Assembly (NCBI RefSeq): GCF_018143015.1 | Contig: NC_054746.1 | Location: 36,116,830-36,180,829, forward strand | Origin: Lytechinus variegatus | Lineage: Eukaryota > Echinodermata > Echinoidea > Temnopleuroida > Toxopneustidae | DNA length: 64,000 nucleotides | Direction of reading: 5' to 3' | Made by a program: the position numbers and the translations under genes | Shown here: piece after piece, positions 1-12,893 of the stretch | Layout of the letters: every line of letters starts with the position of its first letter | How positions within the stretch are numbered: the stretch's first letter is position 1 | Notes under the pieces: model-generated | Seen by the model: the letters and a program-made list of their open reading frames with translations, nothing else | Database searches by the model: none | Told to the model about the DNA's origin: nothing

Positions 1-1790
1 CATTAAAAATCGACAATGAAAAATAGAGAGATCAAAGTTATTAATCTATATTGAAAGGGAATATGAAAACCGGTAATACCACTGTCTGTAATTTATCTGG
101 AGCATGTTTTTCATATGATGTACTTCAACATGCTCGAGCTCATGATTTTTACTTCTTTTATCCCATTCACTACTCTTGATGGTATCTTTCGAATCAATGT
201 TTTTTTTATATTATACATACATCGCTGATATCATTATAACTATTGGTAATATATTTTTCTCTTAAGCTGAACATGATGATTGAAATAGTGCTTATTTTAG
301 CATTATAATGATATGTCGTGATAAATTTGATTTTATGAAAACCCTCATCCTCATCGAGCATGGAAGAGTTTTTCAAGTGTTTGTTGGAGAATGTATGAAG
401 AGATATTGAAGAAGCAGCAAAACAGGACATACGACTTCCTTTATTATCTCATTGATGAGTTTGGCCTCCTCTTCACTTTACCTCAGACGTCAAACCAATT
501 TCATTTGCCCTCTTGTCTACACCGCCCCCATCACCACACCCAAAAACCAACGAGGAAGGGGCATGATGAGGGATTAGCCCTCCCTATTCAGAATAATTTA
601 TTCTTAAAAATCAGGGAGAGTGATTTGAAATAAGCGTTTTGTTTTTCATTCAAATTTGACAGCATTTCGCTCACGAATTATTTTTCAAAGCGCTATTGCA
701 CCAACGACAAAAATGTTCGCTGTACTATATAATCATCGCCTTGACGACTTTATTGACGTCGGTGAAATCTTGGAAGATACACATGCTCTTGTCATGCTTG
801 TGGTTAGATAATCGGACCATATCCACTTAATGAAGAGGAACTTGTCGCAAGGGAATTTCTGAACATTAATATTCACATGATACATGAAGGCCCATATCTT
901 TAAACATGACGTGTTGGAGGGGTATCAACGTTAAAAATACACAAAAAATAATGGTCTTCTTATCGTCAATGTTTAGACGAGGAATGTCATGAGCAGCTCT
1001 CTTAAAATACTCTAAAATCTAAAATAATCTTATTACCAATACAACCTGCTTTTCTTTTTGAATGAAAATCACATTGACAACACCTTACTCAGATTACGAA
1101 AAGAAGGGAAGAAAGCAGAACAGAAATTAGAAATGTGAAAATGAGTGATGGAATTTTATGGGGTAAATATTCCATGCGCTCCCAGCTCAAACTATAAATT
1201 CAAACCTACATCTTTTACTTTGATAATTAGAGTTATCCTCCCCATCCCATTTAATTCTATAGCCAAGCTGGTGACGTGCACTTTCTGTATCCATCGTCTT
1301 CATTTTGGGATATTTGTGTAGCTACCACCAGATGGCCAGGATTCATTTTACAACAAAAATCTAGGAACAGATGATGTTTCCCCGCTCATCCTGTTTCATG
1401 TTATTGAATGTCAAATCCTCCTCGACTTTCGCTTGCTTCAAACAAAAATACACAAGGCTATCGAATTTTTGTTTAGAATTTACAACTGAGAGGGGTAGAG
1501 GGAGTTGACAAAATAAGGGAATAAATTGAGAGGGCTATATTATTGTTCCGTTAAAAAGGGATGGGTTAAATGTGCTTTCATGTATTCTAATTTTGCCGAT
1601 CAACAACAACAACAAAAATCAACAGCAATATTCAAATGTATACGACTAAGGTACACTAAGGGGGCGAGTGCCATAAGCATTGTATAAAACTGTTTAACCC
1701 CCTTCCCCCATACATACACCCCTCTATCCCCCTCCCCATCCCGGTTTATAAACTGAGCCTTAAAGATATCTTTGCTTTTAAGATATCTTT
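1..1790. other. Non-coding stretch, no gene seen
   Basis: AT-rich sequence with only short, unsupported ORFs. A C-rich run (CCCCCTTCCCCCATACATACACCCC) lies near 1700. No splice-bounded coding exon or RNA gene was found. Confidence 0.5.
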
Positions 1791-1794
1791 ATTG

Positions 1795-2060
1795 ACCCTT
1801 GACGTCAGGAACTGCCTGCACGCGACATGAACCTCGGGTAGAAGCTATTAGCGACACCGAACCTTGATGTTGGCGAAGCGACGTCGCTGAATGATAATAG
1901 CCGATGAGTCATCGACCGGTTCGTTAATATCCTGCTCTCCATGTATGGTCAATGGTCAGCGAAGACCAATATAAAGCATCCTTTATGACGCGGAGCGAAA
2001 GGGCGGGAAACTACGCAGACGACATACACTCTCACACCCGCTCTCTGCATCAGTTGTGAT
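1795..2060 (+). promoter_or_regulatory. CpG-rich block with clustered regulatory motifs
   Basis: Much richer in G+C and CpG than its surroundings. It contains TGACGTCA (CRE-type, 1800-1807), TGAGTCA (AP-1-type, 1905-1911), CCAATATAAAG (TATA-like, about 1967) and GGGCGGG (2001-2007). No coding exon was recognised on either side, so it may be a promoter of an unseen or non-coding transcript, an enhancer, or an old mobile-element promoter. Confidence 0.3.
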
Positions 2061-2189
2061 GCAGCATCCTCATTACGGCTTGATCTTCATAAATTATGTT
2101 AAGAAGGAGGAGGAGGAACGTGGATGACATGTGAATGCCCCCATTGATGACTAGCTTCGAGGATAGCGATCTATTAAACTATGATATAT

Positions 2190-2502
2190 GACAAGGCGGA
2201 AATCTCTCCCCAAAGGTAGGGGGACCAGGGCTGGAAAAATTGACAAGCAAAAAAAAAAGAAAGAAGTTTAACCCCCCAAATGTATGGTCATTTCGACCAA
2301 AAGAAATTTTACAAGCAAAAAAAAAGGAGAAGGTTATCACCAAAAAGGTAAGGTCAGTAAAGACATGTTTTATTTCGATTTTGAATGATGTATTTCTTTC
2401 CATCATAACAGAAAAATAATAGTAGGGGGACATTTGATATTTTGTCCCCCCTAGTATTTTGGGTAGGGGGACGCGTCCTCGTGTCCCCCTAGGATTTCCG
2501 CC
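2190..2502. mobile_element. Non-autonomous DNA element with 10-bp target duplication
   Basis: Inverted ends GGCGGAAATC (2195) and GATTTCCGCC (ending 2502), both next to tracts related to TAGGGGGAC, enclose about 310 bp of A/G-rich sequence. The same 10 bases, TATGATATAT, lie at 2180-2189 and at 2503-2512, as expected for a target-site duplication. The interior encodes nothing recognisable. Confidence 0.65.
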
Positions 2503-4016
2503 TATGATATATAATGAGCTATACGATACCGCTGCAGGTCAACCCGATCAGTGGACACATTTTCTTATGGATATACAGTACTTTTACTGGAAGGTATTTT
2601 AGGATTCATTTCTAAATCATATTTTTCATTAAAAAATCAAAATGTAATAAAAGCAAATCATTTCATTCGAAAATTAACTGCTTCTTCAGTATTCGAGAGT
2701 TTCTTTATTTAAAAAAGATAGCCCAGTGAAAAAAAATCCAATATTATCATCGCCTACATAAAAAAGTAAAGGATTATGCAGAAATAAAATTAAGTAGGCC
2801 TAATTACCCATAATTTGTTACCCAAAAGACTTGAAAGAAGAATTGAACCAGATTGTAAATATGAATTTCAGCTTTTATCAATTGTGTTTGAAATGGCACC
2901 CCCCCCCCCCCTCTCTCTATCAATCTCTCTCTCTCTTACTTGGCATCGTGATCCTTTAATGATCAAAGATGTTCATGAAAAAAAGGCTAAATGAAAATGT
3001 GAATTGTCATTTACATTAAAACAAAAGTTTATGTTCTTCAGATAAATTATAGGCAAAAAAATTATCTTTAAAAGTTAAAGATAGTTACTCGGAGTAACCT
3101 GTACTCATCGAAGATAATTGTTCTTTGTATAACATCGAATGTGTTAATTCCTAACATAAATTTGTAGCATAACATCTGTGACTTGTTGTTAAGCTTGTTA
3201 CTAAATGTATTAAAAGTCGCCACGTTTGTATCATTATATCGTATGTATCGTACATGATTTTCATAATATTGGTTTTACAATTAGAAAAACATTAATCTAT
3301 ATACTACTGTAGTTATTATATAGACCTACTGACTTTCTAATATAGATATATGGTTATAGTTTATGGTAAGATGTGGAGCTGTGCAATTGAATCCAATGTA
3401 CAATGCTTTATGCTGATGCCTTCCTCCGCCGTATTTTGGCTCGGACCCCTGACTAATTGTGGCGACCATGTTGGTAATCATGCAGTGCGGTTGTCTGAAC
3501 ATGCATATGACATCAGTGTAATTTTAGATATTACACGTATGATGACAAATGCAACCCAAAACTGTTTTATGAAACCATGGAGGTGAAATAGAAACCTCAG
3601 TGATGATACACATATCGTGTGAAATGATGTATGCAACCAAATTTACAATTTTGTTCTTCAGAAATGGTGTTCCCAGGCGGTCAGTACGTTACATAAATGT
3701 CACCATCCCGATGTGTATGCCAGTAATGGCGCCCTGGTATAGTGGGATCGTGTGTAGATGCGGCGGATGTTGATACCAGATATTCTCTTCCAGCTAGACA
3801 AGCCATACTTAATGATGCGCAGGTGCAGTGATTCGTGTGTAGTGATCAATGTCAAGCTGTTTACATGTTTATAGTGATGTCCACAGGCAATCCATGTGGT
3901 CACATAAATGTCAACACTAACTTTGCCTAAGGAGTGGGATGATTGTCGGCACAAGACGCCATAAGGATGCGGATGTCCTCACACCCCTCTTTACCCGCCC
4001 CTTGTTAAATCATCAT

Positions 4017-4092
4017 GATCATGGACCTAGTAGGTCCATGTTTATATCATCATCATGGACCTATTACGGAATAGGTCCATGGTTATATCATC
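4017..4092. repeat. Two tandem perfect palindromes
   Basis: CATGGACCTA-G-TAGGTCCATG is followed after about 17 bp by CATGGACCTATT-ACGG-AATAGGTCCATG. Each is followed by a TTATATCATC phrase, so palindrome plus tail is duplicated. A relative, CATGGACCTACAGAGTAGTAGGTC, is at 28407-28430. Confidence 0.8.
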
Positions 4093-4737
4093 CTGAACCT
4101 TACCACTTACGTCTTCTTTTTCTTTCGTAATTTTTGTCTGTGGTCACGCTTGCGCAAGTTACTTTAAATAATCTCGTATCAATTTTCTTATTTAAAATGC
4201 CCCTCGATTCCTCCTCCTTATCATTTCGCCCGTTGCTGTCTCCATCTCTCTTACTATTTATGGTTCCTCCCCTCCCCCTCTCTCCATTTTTCTCTCTCCC
4301 CTTTCTCTCTATTTCAATTATAGACTCCCATATCACCCTTCTCGTCTATCACACACTTTAACCTGATGCATTATCAGCGAAATACATGAAAGCATATAAA
4401 TACCTTTGTTTTTTACATAGTGATAAAAACATATTTTTTGTATTTGCCACTTTAGATTTCTGGTTTGTTTGACCTTGTTTGTAGCTGTATAGTGGGTTTC
4501 CCTGTAGTGTTTGTCGTCAGTCATGTATAGAACCCCATTGGAAATAAGCAATTTGGACTTTCATGGACTATCCTGTCAAGATATCAATTTGATCCTTACA
4601 ATTTTACATTCGATATCTTGTGCTATACCTGACGATCAAAAACCAATCAGTATTAATTAATCATGATATGACTATTATCATTATTAAGACAACTTTGAGA
4701 ACCAGAAGGGCTTGTTTGACGTCGTAGCCTATAAATT

Positions 4738-4830
4738 CTGATTCAAGATTCAAGATATATTTTATTCAATTTAGCTGCCGCGAAGGCTGAATTGCCGTTG
4801 AATTACAAATAAAAACATATAAATTGCACA
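4738..4830 (-). repeat. Possible non-LTR retrotransposon 3' tail
   Basis: The minus strand reads CAATTCAGCCTTCGCGGCAG, then TAAATTGAATAAAATATATC and ends in repeated CTTGAAT units. AATAAA followed by a short tandem tail resembles the 3' ends of CR1/L2-type LINEs. No reverse transcriptase is present. Confidence 0.4.
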
Positions 4831-6060
4831 TAGACATAAATAAAATCTCAATAACAATAATAATCTTAATTTGATTTAACCACAATAATTCAAATATCCA
4901 GTGATAATTCAAGTTTACTAATGATTCTAATTTGCAATACTAAATGAAATTGAACAAAATGTCTTACAAGCACTGCCACATTTTCCAAAGAAAGTACTAG
5001 TTTGAGGATTAACGTCGGACATTCTTTATAGGCACTGAAAAAAATCCTTCTTTCCTTCCCACGACAAGGATGTCATTATTCTTCAGTTAAAAAGAATTAT
5101 AGAATGAAAAATATAATGAATCGTATTACTTCAAGGTGACATTTACGCCTGCAAATCATCATGTTTAAAAAAAAATTGTGAAATTTCTCTTTGTGTTACA
5201 TCTTCTGCAAACATGAAGAACATGGCACGCATGCACCCACAATAATGTTGGCTTTAATAAAGTCACACTGTTAGAATCGTATTTGGATGATGATGTCATC
5301 TCAAGGGAAATTTTCTGATGAAGTGACTGATATTTGGATACAGTATCGAGGAGGAGGTGATGTCTGAATATTTCAACAACAGTTTACTTATACAACCTTT
5401 CATTCTCTAGTATAAAGAGTCGTTTTGTTCTGTTGCCCGGCTTAATCGAAAAAAAAACGTACTAAAATACTAGATTTTGTTATTTCAAATATCTTACTGC
5501 ACATTGCTACCGACATGAATAATTAAGAATGTTAAAAAAAATTACCCGTATATTTCAAAGTAATTCTTTTTTTCTAATTATAATTTCATTATAAGTTCAC
5601 GGGCGTTTCCTTTTCTATGCATTCTAAGGTTTGTTTGTAGGAATTCACTAAGACCATACGTATTTCACTGACTGAACGATGCGAAGCGCGAGCTGAAATT
5701 TTTTTATATTCAGATTTAACTTAGAAAAATGCACCCTATTCTTCATTTTGAGCTGTTTCTTGTACCGTATTCCAAATATTTTCCGCATACCATGTTAATT
5801 TTCACTAGCTCAGAAATTACAATAGACTATCAATTGTTAATAAATTATTCTGTTATTTTGTTCGATACATTTTGGTTTTAGAAAGGCGTTATTTCGTTAT
5901 AGGATAGGAGTGTGTCGCTGATTAGTAAACGTTGCCCATTTGTTTCATGTTCTCTTGCTCAAAATTATTTTTAGATACCTCCTCCGTTTTGGTTTGCCCC
6001 AAGGAATAAGCATTTTTTTTTGTTTGGTTGTTGCCTAATAATAAACAGATTCTGCGCTCT

Positions 6061-6260
6061 AGGAGGTCGGTCAGAAAGGTTCATCCAAAGCTCTGCCATC
6101 TCACCGCTCGGTCATGGCGCCCCATCGCAAAATACAGCCCCTCTAGAAATATCAGACACTCGTGATATTTGAGCGGGAGGTTGTGGGTTCGAGCTAAACC
6201 ACGGTGGTACCGTCTAGTTTAGCACTGAGATTGTATAAGAATACTGGAACACTGGATGAG
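6061..6260 (+). repeat. Possible degenerate tRNA-related repeat
   Basis: GGTTGTGGGTTCGAGCTAAACC resembles a T-arm with box B and is preceded by sequence with weak box-A character. This may be an old SINE fragment. No tail or flanking duplication is evident. Confidence 0.25.
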
Positions 6261-8376
6261 CAGATCAAACTTTAATATATTGCAGCCATTGGGATTTATT
6301 GTTTCATATATTAATCATTCAAAACATATACCCCAGTTGGTTCAAATACAAAAATATGTATCACCGTTGAATAAAAAATCACAAATTTTCTACTTTGCTG
6401 TGTGCGCAGTTGGATAATAATATGTATAATACATGATCATCAATTATGTATACATTAGCTTATGTATGTGGTTGACAACGGCAGAGTACATACTGTCGGC
6501 CAGGGAAATGTAATTTTTCTATCTTTAAACTATGACGTCATCTCCATGTTTTGACTGTGTCGGATGCAATCATGTACTTTGGCCTGGGTACTGTTCATTG
6601 GCATTATCTGTATTCACGATGTTAGACACTGTTAGGCTGTAGCCAAAGTAATTAATGAGAACGTTAAGAAGGAAGATAAACGAGAAAAATAGATAAATCG
6701 AAGGAGATAGGTAGGGCTGCGGGGGGGGGGGGGGAGTAAGCGAATCGAATTTACAATAATAATATCAAATATTGACAATTTCAACATACCTTTTTTAAAA
6801 TACTCCATCCTCAGAAAATGTTGTTTGGTCTAAGCAGGTCCATGGTCTAAGTGTATAGGCCTATAGTGGTTTGAAACTATGCGTCTGTTTGTGTGCACAT
6901 TTATATGGAATTATTTTGTTTACCAACAAAGTATCTCCATTTTTGCCACACAATTTGATATAAAATGGGGCGGGGGTTTATCCACCACCCCTTTCTCCAT
7001 CAGTAGGGAACATATCGGAAAACAAGGAGAGTACAGTACTCATGAATTCTTCAAACGTTTGCATGAATGGCCGATGATTTACAAAATGTATCCATTGAAA
7101 TTATAGTCATATTTACATTCAAGAATAAATGTTCAGGACAATATCTGCGATATATACACTACAAAACTGAAATAAGCAAAGGTTTTTTTTACGAAAGTTT
7201 TTATTTATATTTTGTAATGTACATAATTGTTGATAGTTTCGAAAATGAGACAAAAAACTAAGCGACAAGTATCGGTAGACCTCTCCTCAAGATTTGTTCT
7301 TCACCGCCCTAGATATTGATATTTAATGTTATTTCAAGTTCATTCTAACAACAGCATAATATGATATAACTAAATTATTTAATTGATAAATATATGAATA
7401 GATATATGAGTGAATGAATGAATTAGATATAGATGAATGTCAATGAAGTATAAAATAATTTGATACATGTAGATAAATATGTGAACAAGTATACCAATAT
7501 GAACAAGTAAAATTGCAGCAATATGTCTTCCTCAAAACTTATTTGCTATTTACTACTTTGTTTATTCGATTTGAATTATTTACCCGTGCTTTGTTATTAG
7601 GGAGTTTATCATGGATTTCTGTAAAAAGAGTCTGATTACTGAAAGCTCACAGGAATCATGGGAGTTAGAATTAATGGATTAATCATTAATGTATTCAGAT
7701 CACAATCACACATAAAGGGGTGCAAGAATGGTACGAATATAAAGTTGGCATTGGAAATGTAAGATCTTATTCTATAACATGAAATAAAAGACATACTAGA
7801 GCGTAAATGAAAATCATATCTTTACCATACGTTTCTTTTATTGACAAACAAATAAAGGGCTTTCTTTCATGGAAAAAAAATATTTGAAATTAGTAGTAAA
7901 TATTACCACTTCCACAGACAGGTATACGCGAGGAGATTTTCAGATTAGCGATTTTCTTTTGAAAAAAAAAGAAGCTTTGTTTGTTTATTTTTCACAGGAA
8001 TCTTATCGAGGATTTTGCACTTTGACCGAATAGATTAATCTAACCACCCGATACGTTACGTTATTTTTGTTTCTTTTATGAATGTGTAAATCTTTCAAAG
8101 ATTATTGCTTATCGTTTACACTCACTGTAAAAACAAGTTATAGCTATCATAAAATTGTAATCATAATGATATGAATGAGAGATCAATCTAGGATATAAAA
8201 ATATGTATTACCTCATTGTTACTTCTGACTCGGCACTCGAATGAAGTATACAATTATGTTCATCTTAATAAATTCACAATAAGAACATTTTGATCGTTTA
8301 CTTTGCTTTTCCTTCTTGCATGGTCATATATCATGCAATATTCTATGTGTATTGGGCTTTAAAATAACCAAGTATA

Positions 8377-8597
8377 CACACTTAAAATGTTGAGGAACAT
8401 ACTATCCATTGTGCTGGGTAATGTATGTTGCCTGGTAAAGAAAATATAATATACTCTGGGCAATTATTATCGAATCGGGCAAGTTTATTACCCAATGATT
8501 AAGTTTTATTACCCAGTTTTTGCAGATTTTAACCGATAGTTGTGTAGACGGTATGTTGCCCAGGGTTGGTTAAAAGTTGGGCATTTTTTTAAGAGTG
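8377..8597. mobile_element. MITE with TA target duplication (CACAC...GAGTG ends)
   Basis: TA precedes CACACTTAAAATG and follows TTTTTTAAGAGTG. The interior repeatedly uses TGGGCAA / TTACCCA motifs in both orientations, and the two halves pair (ends TTAAAA with AACATAC / GTATGTTG). About 220 bp, non-coding. Confidence 0.5.
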
Positions 8598-11500
8598 TAT
8601 ATTATTAATATTATCTATAAGATACAAAAGTTTTATCTTTCGAATATTAAATAATTTACGCAAAAGATATTGTTTTAAACGTGATATACGTGTAATAGTG
8701 ACAATGAAAAAGACATATCAAGAGAACCAAAATTTTGAGTGTTGTATAATAACGAGAGCTACCAAAACCGCAACCATTCATAATATGACTGTCATGTTAA
8801 TAGTTTTATTGAATTATTCGTTTTTTACTATACGTGTTAACTTTATTTTTAAAATATCTATTTAGCAAATTAGAAATTCTTTGGTTGGTATAAATCCTGA
8901 GATAACCTAAATCATCGATACATGAGGTCATTGCAAGTATACTACAATGACGATGTCATGTATTGAACCTTCGCTGATTCACTTATGCCGGCTCAGCTCT
9001 ACGTATTCTATAAACGCAAGCCAAGTGAGTCAGCGAAAAATAAGAACAGGAGCATGATGTCAGCATTCAAATATAAAGCAAAGGAGTGAAACCTATTTCA
9101 CAAATCATTTCGGAATTTCATTTTTTTGGTTGTTTGACTTTTTTTTCAGACTTTGGAATCCTTATTCTAAATGAGCCTCACTTTGCATTTTCTTTGAAAT
9201 ATGAATGTTATATCGTATCAGTAATAAGATGTATGCTCACTTTGACAAAGAAGAAATATCAAATAATCAGTGGCTTTTACAATTATAGTGAGACCTTCGC
9301 ATTGTCAGTTGTCATAATTATGCAGAAATGTATTTTATGATTGGAAAAGAAAAGTATGGGGATTTTTAAATATATATGTTTGTTTGTTAACTAGGTTGGG
9401 TTTTGGTTTCACTAATGTCTCTTTTCTTTTTTATTGACTTGTCGTTAATAAATACTTAGTATCGAGTAGAATCTATTTTGCTACATAATATAGCAAATAA
9501 TTCATATCATTATGCAATGTTAAATTGTATAGTAAACAAAATATTCCAAGTACTAGAAAACACTGATTTCCATTGAAGTCTATGTCTTCTCGAAAATCCA
9601 TTAAAGCGATATCATCCCCACTCACTTCGAAACTTCTAAGTAATGGTTGTGAAATTATGAAGTCTGGTTTACACACAATACCAGGAAATAGGTATATTAC
9701 CACGATTACACTGTCGAACTGTATGACAAAGTTTGAGCATGTATTATGCAATCTGTGGCTCGCCACACCCTTCTCGTGTTAATAATTATAATATCAATCA
9801 ATTATCTATACAACCGACCAACAATACTTTAAGCTTAATCATGACAAAGAATATAGCATAAAGGAAGCAATTAATTGGGAGGATCATTCATTGTAGCCCG
9901 CCTAATCGCCTAATTCACAACCAAAGCCAAAATTAGCAACGTATCCCCCTTGCCGTTAGCTCCTCCGGGCGCGCCGCGGCAGCCGATCTGCGCTCGTTCG
10001 TCAGCTTGACTTTTGAACCATGTGAAGAACGAGATAATGCCCATTGTTTCATCGAGATATGGAATCTATTTTTAGATATGATGTCATAGTGTTGGTTCTA
10101 TTCATTCATATGCCGATTACCATACAATCGCGACCCTGGTATTGCAAAATATACGAGAACAAAGAAGAGGTGATATTGTTATTGTAAACCAGTGAAAGTG
10201 AGACCGAAAATGTCGCCTCGAGAGAAGGAGGAAGTGCGATATTCTGTTTAAATTTTATGCCTTGATCTGACTAGACATGATAGAGAGGAAATAGCATGTG
10301 GAAAATTTTGATAAAATCTATCTGGAACTTGGAATATTTCTACCCCGACCTCGAGGTTTTTGGAATGATAATTTGATATGATTCAAAAGTAACCATTTAA
10401 AGTATATATGTGTTTCGCCCTTCTTCCTTTTTTATATGATGTATTTTGTATTGTATTACAGGCGTATAATATCCCGTCAAAAGATTTTGCTTTCAGCTGT
10501 TCAGGGAACTGCGCCATTATATTGATACTTTCATGACAAATAATATTGTAAAATGAGAGAAAAATACATGTTAATTTGAATTGAATTGAATTGATATTAA
10601 TTCAATCACATCATATATAATATATCGATTTTTATTGAATGAAAATATTTATGGAAAATGTAAATCCTTGAACAATAAAACGTTTGTGTGAAACTAAACA
10701 AACGCCGACCTCATATACATGCACGTACTTGTTTTATTATTGCAAAATAAAATATTGTGCGAAATCAAGGTCACGTAATTCTAACTACTGTCATTTATAG
10801 TTATCAAAAACATATCTGACTTACAGTGAAAGTATAATTATAAAACTATTTTAATATTAATACTGTCACGCGATGCTCCACCATAATAATATATACAGAC
10901 AATGTTCCCCGCCGTTTGTTAGTTCGTCATTTCGTCACCTAAATATCAAAATATTATATTTCACTTCTGGAGGTATTATCTGGCAATTATTTCTGAACGG
11001 AATAACACGAGATCTTCATGAAATTCTAGAAATAGATAAAAAGGTCAGTCGCTCCATCCAGGGCACAGTATGATTGTGGTCGTCGAGATGCGGTTTTCCT
11101 TACGTTACCGAAATTAAACACATGACAATCGGTGAGGCAAAAGCATGACGTCATTTCCGATAATCATATTTTGTCCATGTTCTTTGTACTAAAGAATGAT
11201 AGTCATTCATCATTTATAACCATTATGGAATGCTAATTTTGTTGATGCTCGTGTGTATTTTCACTATATTAGCCGGATATAAATTAGTACAGTTTTGCTT
11301 AACTTTTTTTTCTCCCAATCTATGTTGAGACTGCAAAGTGATTTAATCATTATCATTATTTCCATAATCAGGTGGGGGAGGGGGGGGGATAGATTGAAAA
11401 CATAAATAACCGAACTAACAAATGTCTTGGTACAGCTAAAAAATGATACAGCAAGTTAAAATACTTCAGAAGAAGTCACTGATCGCACAACTCCGACAAA

Positions 11501-12142
11501 ACTACATAAGATAATGAAATACTTAAAACACGTCACAAGTTGGCGCTAAAGCAAACACAAAATCGGTGCCATATACGGCACTTGATAAAATGTTTGACAT
11601 TTTTTCATGTCGTTTATCTGCAGCTGTGAAATCAGAAATTTCCATTAATTCAAATAGAAATAAATTCCATTTATAATCATTATCATAGAATTTCATACAC
11701 ATCGTAAATAGAGATTTATTGTAGCAACAACATGAAGGGTTGCCCGACATGGTGTGTCGACTGAGTTAAAATAATTGTATAGAGTTTTCATTATAAATGT
11801 GATAAGGGGGGTGATGGAATTCACTCGTAGTTCCATCCATAAAAAAAAACATTCAATTTAGTTAGGATAGACGATGGGGGAGCGTGTCCCCCACCCCTCC
11901 CTTCACAAAGCTTCATCACTGCTTGAAAGTGTTTTTGTCATACACGAATGTATTATTATATAAACAAAAGACGCAAAAACACGTCTTTCCTAACTTTCTT
12001 TAATGCTTCATTTATCACGAATAGGAAACCATCGTTTAATTTGTACATCAGTGTTTTATTCAAGTTTTCATTGGTTTCCCTTTAAATGTTCATTCCCTTT
12101 GTACACAAGTAAACGCTTTAGAATGAACGAGCTATTCGTGAT
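8598..12142. other. Non-coding stretch, no gene seen
   Basis: AT-rich with an isolated GC-rich patch around 9955-10000 (CCTCCGGGCGCGCCGCGGCA). ORFs of 66-97 codons lie near 9.5-9.8 and 10.9-11.75 kb. None has flanking splice sites or a recognisable family. Confidence 0.45.
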
Positions 12143-12169
12143 TTTGCCAGTGTCACTGGCAAATCCAAA

Positions 12170-12478
12170 CTTTTCGCATATACTACGGGGAAACTCTCTA
12201 CAACGCACCAATTCTTTTGAAAATTTAAGTCAAATCATGAGAGGCTTTTGTCGAAAGTTGGTGGACCGGGACAGCATCCAGGAATCTCTTCACTCAGGGA
12301 AACGACATATTTGCAATTGTTCGTCCGGTATCCAGATGTCCGGTGCAAATCTTCAGACGGATCTGCTGTCCCGGTACACCAACTTTCGATAAAAGCCTCC
12401 CAGTTATTCATTGTGATTGCATTTTTTTCAAAGGAATTAATGCGTTATGGAAAGTATCCCCGTAGTAAATGCGAAAAC
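12170..12478. mobile_element. Large palindromic element (about 310 bp)
   Basis: TTTTCGCATATACTACGGGG (12171-12190) is matched by CCCCGTAGTAAATGCGAAAA near 12477. An inner pair (GAGGCTTTTGTCGAAAGTTG with CAACTTTCGATAAAAGCCTC, 12241-12399) is stronger still. A separate 21-bp perfect palindrome, TTTGCCAGTG-T-CACTGGCAAA, sits just outside at 12143-12163. ORFs of about 130 codons across it are by-products of the fold. Confidence 0.65.
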
Positions 12479-12643
12479 TACCTTCTATATGGGTTGGCAG
12501 CAGTGGTATTTTGGGTAGGGGGACGTCATTGTTTTTTACCAAATGAAAATATATTTAGAGTCTGTCGAGACCTTTTATTTTTATACTCATTTTTTTTCCT
12601 GCCCCACGCTCAACTTGAAAAATCACAGGGACGGTTGCCCCTG

Positions 12644-12893
12644 CACTGAGAAAAATATTGGGTGAAATTTTAACCAACAGAGGGTAAATATGTGTCCAAC
12701 TAATTTTAAGCAGTATTTTACCCAATGTGGGAAGCATATTGTCCAGTAAGGTTAAGAAATAAGCAGCAATTACTTTAGAATGGGCAAAATTTTCATCACA
12801 CTGGATTAATAAAAATGCCCCCAAGAAATGCCCAATGTTGGTTGGACAAATAATTACTCTCATGGAGCATTTTAGCCAATATTGGTTAGAGTG
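12644..12893. mobile_element. MITE copy 1 of a 250-bp family (CACTG...AGTG ends)
   Basis: This shares long near-identical blocks with 49898-50146, including AGTATTTTACCCAATG, ATATTGTCCAGTAAGG and AAATGCCCAATGTTGG. It runs from CACTGAGAAAAAT to GGTTAGAGTG. The two copies are in the same orientation, one intergenic and one in gene B intron 1. Confidence 0.65.

Larger units (their letters stand above)
2513..8376. other. Non-coding stretch, no gene seen
   Basis: AT-rich. Contains a C-run plus (CT)n at 2899-2936, the tandem palindromes near 4.05 kb, a LINE-like tail near 4.8 kb, one GCGAAGCGCGAGCTGA unit near 5685, a G-run at 6720-6734 and ATGA-rich simple sequence at 7380-7440. Short ORFs show no family features. 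Confidence 0.5.

Noticed and set aside
9473..9782. 97-codon minus and 69-codon plus ORFs over the same segment
   Set aside because: The minus translation looks moderately protein-like, but no family was recognised and no clean splice sites bound it. Could be an exon remnant; not called.
12003..12649. Two overlapping plus-strand ORFs of 129 and 133 codons
   Set aside because: They run through the large palindrome and into neighbouring MITE sequence; no protein family features.
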